The translations under genes and the position numbers were made by a program. Shown one piece after another: positions 57,306 through 60,878 of a DNA stretch of 60,878 bases. Within the stretch, counting starts at the first letter, position 1. Every line of letters starts with the position of its first letter. This stretch comes from JAITWN01 sp050486285 (GTDB lineage: Bacteria; Pseudomonadota; Gammaproteobacteria; SZUA-140), in contig JBJHCZ010000019.1 in the NCBI GenBank assembly GCA_050486285.1, positions 1 to 60,878 on the forward strand, in the 5' to 3' direction. The notes beneath the pieces were generated by a model, which ran no database searches, was not told the DNA's origin, and saw nothing but the letters and a program-made list of their open reading frames with translations.

Positions 57306-57596
57306 ATGAGCAAGGAGAGCTTTGATTGGGATCCAGGTAAGGATCTGATCAACCGGGCAAAGCACGGCGTGTCATTTGCCGAGGCACAAGGTGCTTTTTT
57401 CGACGCTAATCGTGTAATTGCCGAAGACATTTCCCACAGTGATGCTGAACAGCGGTATTACTGCTTCGGGAAAGTCCACGACGGGATTATGACTGTCCGA
57501 TTCACATATCGAGGCGGCGTTATTCGAATCATTGGCGCCGGGTATTGGCGAAGAGGAAAACGAATATATGAGCGGGAAAACAAAATACACAGATGA
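57306..57596 (+). CDS. brnT: BrnT family toxin
   Basis: A 96-residue ribonuclease toxin of the BrnT (RelE-like fold) family. The N-terminal FDWDPGKDLINRAKHGVSFAEAQGAFFDANRV matches the usual family start (W/D-P-x-K...N-x-x-K-H-G-V-S-F). The C-terminal half has the strands and basic residues VRFTYRGGVIRIIGAGYWRRGKRIYE. BrnT cleaves RNA and is neutralised by BrnA. The 3-prime end overlaps brnA by 29 bases in another frame, the standard arrangement. Codon use is less GC-rich than in the core genes. It is the first recognised gene of the cassette array. Confidence 0.9.
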   Translation: MSKESFDWDPGKDLINRAKHGVSFAEAQGAFFDANRVIAEDISHSDAEQRYYCFGKVHDGIMTVRFTYRGGVIRIIGAGYWRRGKRIYERENKIHR

Positions 57597-57849
57597 GCCC
57601 CTGGGCAAGCTGAGAGTAGTCCCTGACTTTCTGCCCTCCCCTGAGGAGCTGGTGCGCCGTGAAGACACGGTGAAAGTAACAATATCTCTTAGCAAGTCCA
57701 GCATTGCCTTTTTCAAGCGCGAGGCAGAAAAGCACAATACGCAGTATCAGAAAATGATCCGCCGACTTCTTGATGCTTACACTGAAGCCCAAGAGCAATC
57801 TCTAACAAGTCGCTCAACCGGACACGGCAAAAAGCGCCGCGCCGTTTAG
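57568..57849 (+). CDS. brnA: BrnA family antitoxin
   Basis: The 93-residue antitoxin has a toxin-binding N-terminal part and a ribbon-helix-helix-like DNA-binding C-terminal part (VKVTISLSKSSIAFFKREAEKHNTQYQKMIRRLLDAYTEAQ). The start at 57568 follows the usual brnT-brnA overlap. From about residue 78 onwards the protein is encoded by the attC site (attC1), and the stop lies inside it, so the C-terminal tail is a by-product of the cassette junction. Confidence 0.85.
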   Translation: MSGKTKYTDEPLGKLRVVPDFLPSPEELVRREDTVKVTISLSKSSIAFFKREAEKHNTQYQKMIRRLLDAYTEAQEQSLTSRSTGHGKKRRAV

Positions 57850-57862
57850 CTTGTTGTTAGCG
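57801..57862 (+). repeat. attC1 recombination site (integron cassette)
   Basis: The site begins TCTAACAAG and ends GTTAGCG. Between these are inverted halves related to TCAACCGGACACGGC and GCCGCGCCGTTTAGC, separated by a short A-rich loop. This is the layout of a 60-base-type attC: outer CTAAC/GTTAG boxes and inner arms with an extrahelical base. It lies at the brnA 3-prime end, as expected of a cassette. Confidence 0.8.
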
Positions 57863-57872
57863 CTACTCAAAG

Positions 57873-58430
57873 ATGAGCGAAATATCCTTACATCGAAGAG
57901 AAAGTCATCACGATATCGAGTATCTCGATAACGAAGAGGAGCTTTATAAAGTTCTTGAGGCCGCTGCCCCGCACATTGGCCACATTGTGATTGAGTTCAA
58001 CTCATTAGAGGACTCTATTTCGTTTTGTATAAAAGAGTTAGTTAGTCACTCCGAAGGCGGCGATGATCAAATTTACGTATTCTTGGCTGAAATGGGTTAT
58101 AGCTCGAAGGTAACAGCGCTGGTCAATCTGTACGGTCAGCTCATCAACTACTGCGAATTAGGCTTATCTGAGCCCTTAAACAATCTGGAAAATCTGCTGA
58201 GAGATGCGGCGAAATATCGGAATCAATACGCCCATGCTAACTGGGCCGAAATATCAAAAAGTAATTACGTTCTTATGAAAGTAAGAGCGACCAAATCCGG
58301 TGTGTTTTACGCATATCGAAAATTCGACAGAGAGCAAATGGACAAAGACCTAAGCACGATTAAAGCTGCACACGCAGCGCTAGAATTCTTTGATCATGAC
58401 TTTAATGAACAAATGCAAAAACAGCGCTAA
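57873..58430 (+). CDS. HEPN-motif protein, predicted ribonuclease-like
   Basis: A 185-residue helical protein. Residues 116-121 read RNQYAH, matching the catalytic Rx4-6H motif of HEPN-domain RNases, preceded by an acidic helix (NNLENLLRDAAKY). HEPN proteins act in toxin-antitoxin, abortive infection and other defence systems, often cutting RNA. No partner nucleotidyltransferase or antitoxin gene is present in the same cassette. The gene begins 11 bases after attC1 and its stop lies in attC2, so it is a single-gene cassette. Low GC and AT-rich codon use set it apart from the chromosome. The HEPN reading rests on one motif and helical content. Confidence 0.6.
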   Translation: MSEISLHRRESHHDIEYLDNEEELYKVLEAAAPHIGHIVIEFNSLEDSISFCIKELVSHSEGGDDQIYVFLAEMGYSSKVTALVNLYGQLINYCELGLSEPLNNLENLLRDAAKYRNQYAHANWAEISKSNYVLMKVRATKSGVFYAYRKFDREQMDKDLSTIKAAHAALEFFDHDFNEQMQKQR

Positions 58431-58484
58431 CTATCTGCTCAACCGGACGCGCCTGACGGCGCGCCGGTTATCAGCACGTTAGGC
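58424..58484 (+). repeat. attC2 recombination site (integron cassette)
   Basis: From GCGCTAAC (58424-58431) to GTTAGGC (58478-58484) there is a strong imperfect palindrome. CTCAACCGGACGCGCC pairs with GGCGCGCCGGTTATCAG, leaving the unpaired A in GGACG as the extrahelical base that defines the bottom strand. The HEPN stop codon lies in the left core box. Confidence 0.88.
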
Positions 58485-58512
58485 GAATGACGTTACGCGC
58501 AAGGGGTACTGA

Positions 58513-59532
58513 GTGATCGTCGTGTTCGACACCAACATCTGGATCTCCGAGCTGGGCCTTCAGTCTCCCCCGGGCTCTGTCGCGCGCTTCTTTGTGCGGA
58601 GATACGGGGCAAAGGTTGGGCTACCCGAGGTAGTAAAGCTTGAAGTCGAACGGAATCTTCATGACCACCTAAAGGGCTTCGCCGACGATATTCGTAGCAA
58701 GCATCGACAACTGTTGACTGCCTTCGGTCGTTTGAAAGCGGTCGTTCTTCCGACTGAAGCGGAGATCGAGGAGCGGATTCGACAATTGTTTACCGGATTT
58801 GGAGACGCCCTTGTAGAGATACCGTTCTCATTACAAAGCGCGCGAAGCTCTCTGTTGAAGGTAATATCCAAAGTTCCGCCTAGCGATAAGAATCAACAGT
58901 TCAAGGATGGTGTGCTATGGGCTGATTGCCTTGCATTGGCAGAAACAGAGGACGTGGTACTCGTCACGTCAGACAAAGCCTTCTACGAGGAGAGAGACTA
59001 CTCCAAAGGACTCAATGAATCTCTTCTAGCAGAAGCATCAAGAGCGAAACATACATTGAAGGTCGTGAATGCGCTGAGCATCCTACTTGAGGATCTCCGA
59101 ACTGACGTAGGCGTGACGGACGCAGAGCTGATCCGCGCGGTCTTGGCACAGGAGAGGGAAACGCTCGAGCGCGTGCTGGCTCGCAACGGGTTCGAGCTAG
59201 GTATGGTGCAGCAGGTCGATAGGTCACTCTATATTACCGAGATTCCAGATCAGTTGTTCATTGAGTGTCAGTTGACCTTCACTTGCCCATCCACGGAATC
59301 GCAAGCAAGGGAGCCGGCGACATTAATGTTGCCAGGAGACGGTACATATATAGTCTCTGATAAGCGCTTCGCGGAGTTCCGCAACCGAGGAGAGGCCCTG
59401 TCGTTTCAATTGCCGGATGGAACTGAGAAGCAAGTGCGTAGCGCGCGGATGTACGTGGACAGTGCGATCATCGGTCACAGAGAGACGACACACAGCGTAC
59501 GGCACAAAGTCAGCGATGAAAGTAACGGCTAA
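58513..59532 (+). CDS. PIN-domain protein (DUF4935-like) with C-terminal extension
   Basis: The 339-residue protein starts MIVVFDTNIWISE, the first PIN acidic motif (Asp6). Further acidic residues are Glu39/Glu44, Asp132 and Asp137 in KDGVLWADCLAL, and Asp154 in VLVTSDKAFYEE, completing the four-acid site of a metal-dependent RNase. This arrangement and length resemble DUF4935 PIN proteins. Residues about 190-339 form an additional domain I do not recognise, rich in beta-strand. The start is a GTG at 58513. It begins 28 bases after attC2 and its stop lies in attC3, so it is a one-gene cassette. No antitoxin gene accompanies it. Confidence 0.75.
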   Translation: MIVVFDTNIWISELGLQSPPGSVARFFVRRYGAKVGLPEVVKLEVERNLHDHLKGFADDIRSKHRQLLTAFGRLKAVVLPTEAEIEERIRQLFTGFGDALVEIPFSLQSARSSLLKVISKVPPSDKNQQFKDGVLWADCLALAETEDVVLVTSDKAFYEERDYSKGLNESLLAEASRAKHTLKVVNALSILLEDLRTDVGVTDAELIRAVLAQERETLERVLARNGFELGMVQQVDRSLYITEIPDQLFIECQLTFTCPSTESQAREPATLMLPGDGTYIVSDKRFAEFRNRGEALSFQLPDGTEKQVRSARMYVDSAIIGHRETTHSVRHKVSDESNG

Positions 59533-59628
59533 CATCACGCTGGAGCCGGACGTGCCGAAAGTGTCACACATTTTGCAAAGCGCAAAATGCCCGCCACTTC
59601 CGGCACGCCGCTCAGCTCTGCGTTAGGC
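59527..59628 (+). repeat. attC3 recombination site (integron cassette), long form
   Basis: The site spans 102 bases from GGCTAAC (59527-59533) to GTTAGGC (59622-59628). The arms GCTGGAGCCGGACGTGCCG and CGGCACGCCGCTCAGC pair with typical extrahelical bases. The inner loop carries a second stem, CATTTTGC with GCAAAATG. The PIN stop codon lies in the left core box. Confidence 0.86.
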
Positions 59629-59646
59629 CCCACAAGGACATATCCA

Positions 59647-60789
59647 GTGAAATTGGCAAGCATCTCGGTTGAAAAGTATCGGAGCATAAAGAAGGCCTCG
59701 AAAATCCCCATTTCGAATTTAACCATCCTGGTTGGACCCAATAATGAGGGAAAGTCCAACTTGTTGTCCGCGCTCATTACCGCAATGCAGATTATTAATA
59801 ACTATGCTCGTGTGCGCCAAACTGGCCCAATCAGATCCAGAAGGAATTCTGAATACGATTGGGAGTCCGATTTTCCTGTCGATCTCCAGGAAAAGCATCC
59901 GGATGGGCTTTCGCGGTTTACAGTTGAGTTCGAATTAACTCCTGAAGAAATCATCGAGTTCAGACGAGATGTCAAATCGAACTTGAATGGGTTACTGCCG
60001 ATAGAGGTTTCGATAGGAGCTTCACATTCTCCAACGTTTCGCGTTTTAAAAAAGGGTCCCGGGGGAAAGGCGTTAACGGACAAGCCTTCTGTTATCGCTA
60101 AGTTTGTTGGGCAGCGAATTGACATCTCTTACATTCCAGCAATACGGCCAGCACAAGCGGCACAAGACGTCGTTAGCAGGATGGTTTCAAAGAGCCTTTC
60201 GACGCTAGAGGACAATCCCGATTACCAAGCAGCTCGAGATAAAATCATGGAGTTGCAGCAGCCAGTGTTGGAAGAACTGTCGAAGGAGGTGGCTAAGACC
60301 ATGCGCCAATTCCTTCATGACGTTAGGGCGGTACAAATATCCATCCCGCGGGAGGATCTTAGATACTTCCCTCGCAGAGATATCGAGATCACCGTGGACG
60401 ATGGAACCCCTACGCTGCTAGAACGTAAGGGCGACGGAGTAAAGAGCTTGGCCGCGATTAGCCTCATCCACAGCGCGACGAATCAACCGGGCGCGTCAAT
60501 TCTAGCTTTGGAAGAACCAGAGTCTCACTTGCATCCAAATGCGATCCATCGACTTCGAGAAATCATTGCCGAACTATCAACTCACACCCAAGTAGTTATT
60601 ACAACGCATAATCCACTCTTGGCCGATCGAAATGTTGTAGAAAACAATATTCTGGTGCAAGACAGCGTAGCTAGACCGGCAAAAAGCATCGCGGAAGTGA
60701 GAGATATTTTGGGTGTCCGCGCGTCAGACAACTTGCAGCACGCAACTCTTGTGGTAATCCCCCCGCAAACTAGCGTTGTCCAGAAGTAG
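59647..60789 (+). CDS. OLD/AAA15-like ATPase, probably truncated
   Basis: The 380-residue product is an ABC/SMC-like ATPase: Walker A GPNNEGKS (residues 30-37), Walker B ILALEEPESHLHPNA (about 285-299) and an H-loop VITTHNPLL (about 317-325). The sequence LGVRASDNLQHATLVVI ends at residue 371, where OLD-type proteins continue with VEGxxD and a TOPRIM nuclease domain. Here it is replaced by nine unrelated residues and a stop at 60787-60789. The TOPRIM domain is therefore missing, probably because of the IS3-type insertion next to it. The start is the GTG at 59647; an upstream in-frame ATG at 59587 lies within attC3. Confidence 0.75.
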   Translation: MKLASISVEKYRSIKKASKIPISNLTILVGPNNEGKSNLLSALITAMQIINNYARVRQTGPIRSRRNSEYDWESDFPVDLQEKHPDGLSRFTVEFELTPEEIIEFRRDVKSNLNGLLPIEVSIGASHSPTFRVLKKGPGGKALTDKPSVIAKFVGQRIDISYIPAIRPAQAAQDVVSRMVSKSLSTLEDNPDYQAARDKIMELQQPVLEELSKEVAKTMRQFLHDVRAVQISIPREDLRYFPRRDIEITVDDGTPTLLERKGDGVKSLAAISLIHSATNQPGASILALEEPESHLHPNAIHRLREIIAELSTHTQVVITTHNPLLADRNVVENNILVQDSVARPAKSIAEVRDILGVRASDNLQHATLVVIPPQTSVVQK

Positions 60790-60878
60790 AATTTTCTCGT
60801 ACTGTACGACCGAGGAGGTTCTACATGAAGAAATCCCGATACAGCGACAGCCAGATTCTGGCGATCCTGAAGCAGGCC
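60760..60878 (+). mobile_element. Left end of an IS3-family insertion sequence
   Basis: Downstream of the point where the AAA homology stops (60760) is a short non-coding stretch, GGAGG, and an ATG at 60825 opening a transposase frame that runs off the window. The exact terminal inverted repeat cannot be fixed without the other end; a TGTCC sequence at 60777-60781 is one candidate start. Confidence 0.6.
60825..60878 (+). CDS. IS3-family transposase OrfA, 5-prime fragment
   Basis: The 18 visible codons read MKKSRYSDSQILAILKQA. This is the standard beginning of OrfA proteins of IS3-family elements (IS407/IS51-like groups), which carry a helix-turn-helix of the HTH_Tnp_1 type. A GGAGG lies 8 bases upstream. 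The gene is cut by the window end. Confidence 0.85.
   Translation, partial: MKKSRYSDSQILAILKQA

Noticed and set aside
58424..59628. Reading the HEPN, PIN and AAA genes as one co-operative operon
   Set aside because: Each gene is bounded by its own attC site, so the neighbours are independently mobile; their adjacency alone does not show a joint system.

Overview
The window looks like the chromosome of a GC-rich gammaproteobacterium. The gene orders engB/polA, divergent mrcA and pilMNOPQ, then aroK-aroB-(SPOR protein)-gltB-gltD-hemE are typical of that class. Sucrose synthesis genes next to sulfur-uptake genes suggest an environmental, possibly halotolerant or chemolithotrophic relative of the Chromatiales or of the methanotroph/nitrifier type; the genus is not determined. 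Nearly all of 0.5-57 kb is dense, high-GC core sequence, so long open frames on the antisense strand are common and were discarded.

Layout. 0.5-7.9 kb: two SAM methyltransferases, rnk, a YaiI-type protein, a VIT-family metal transporter, a serine hydrolase, small membrane proteins, a formate/nitrite-type channel and a c-type cytochrome. 8.0-14.2 kb: a MarR regulator followed by a sucrose operon (PfkB sugar kinase, fused sucrose-phosphate synthase/HAD phosphatase, sucrose synthase), then tRNA-Arg(CCG). 14.5-20 kb: a lipoprotein, a glutamine amidotransferase, a cupin, and a sulfur-uptake group (split YeeE/YedE pair plus SulP) that ends in a 236-bp palindrome. 20-24 kb: a leftward group of a transglutaminase-like protein, an EEP-family hydrolase, a ThDP acetolactate-synthase-like enzyme and DsbA. 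24-28 kb: engB and polA converge on an intergenic region that probably encodes a Spot 42/ErsA-like small RNA. 28-36 kb: a LOG-family protein, DUF2782, a lone gspC, rpmE, a malic enzyme-malate dehydrogenase-citrate synthase cluster, and PBP1A. 36-57 kb: the type IV pilus alignment/secretin operon, an unusual Ig-like lipoprotein gene, aroKB, a dGTPase, a WGR protein, an AAA-SPOR protein, gltBD, hemE and an unrecognised gene.

At about 57 kb base composition falls and the content becomes accessory. From 57.3 kb to the right edge there is an array of integron gene cassettes: brnT-brnA toxin-antitoxin, a HEPN-motif protein, a DUF4935-like PIN nuclease and an OLD-like AAA ATPase. They are separated by three recognisable attC sites in the same orientation. 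The AAA gene appears to be cut short by an IS3-family element that starts at the window edge. No integron integrase is visible, so within this window the array is a cluster of attC sites lacking an integrase. This array, the predicted small RNA and the long palindromes are the most interesting parts.
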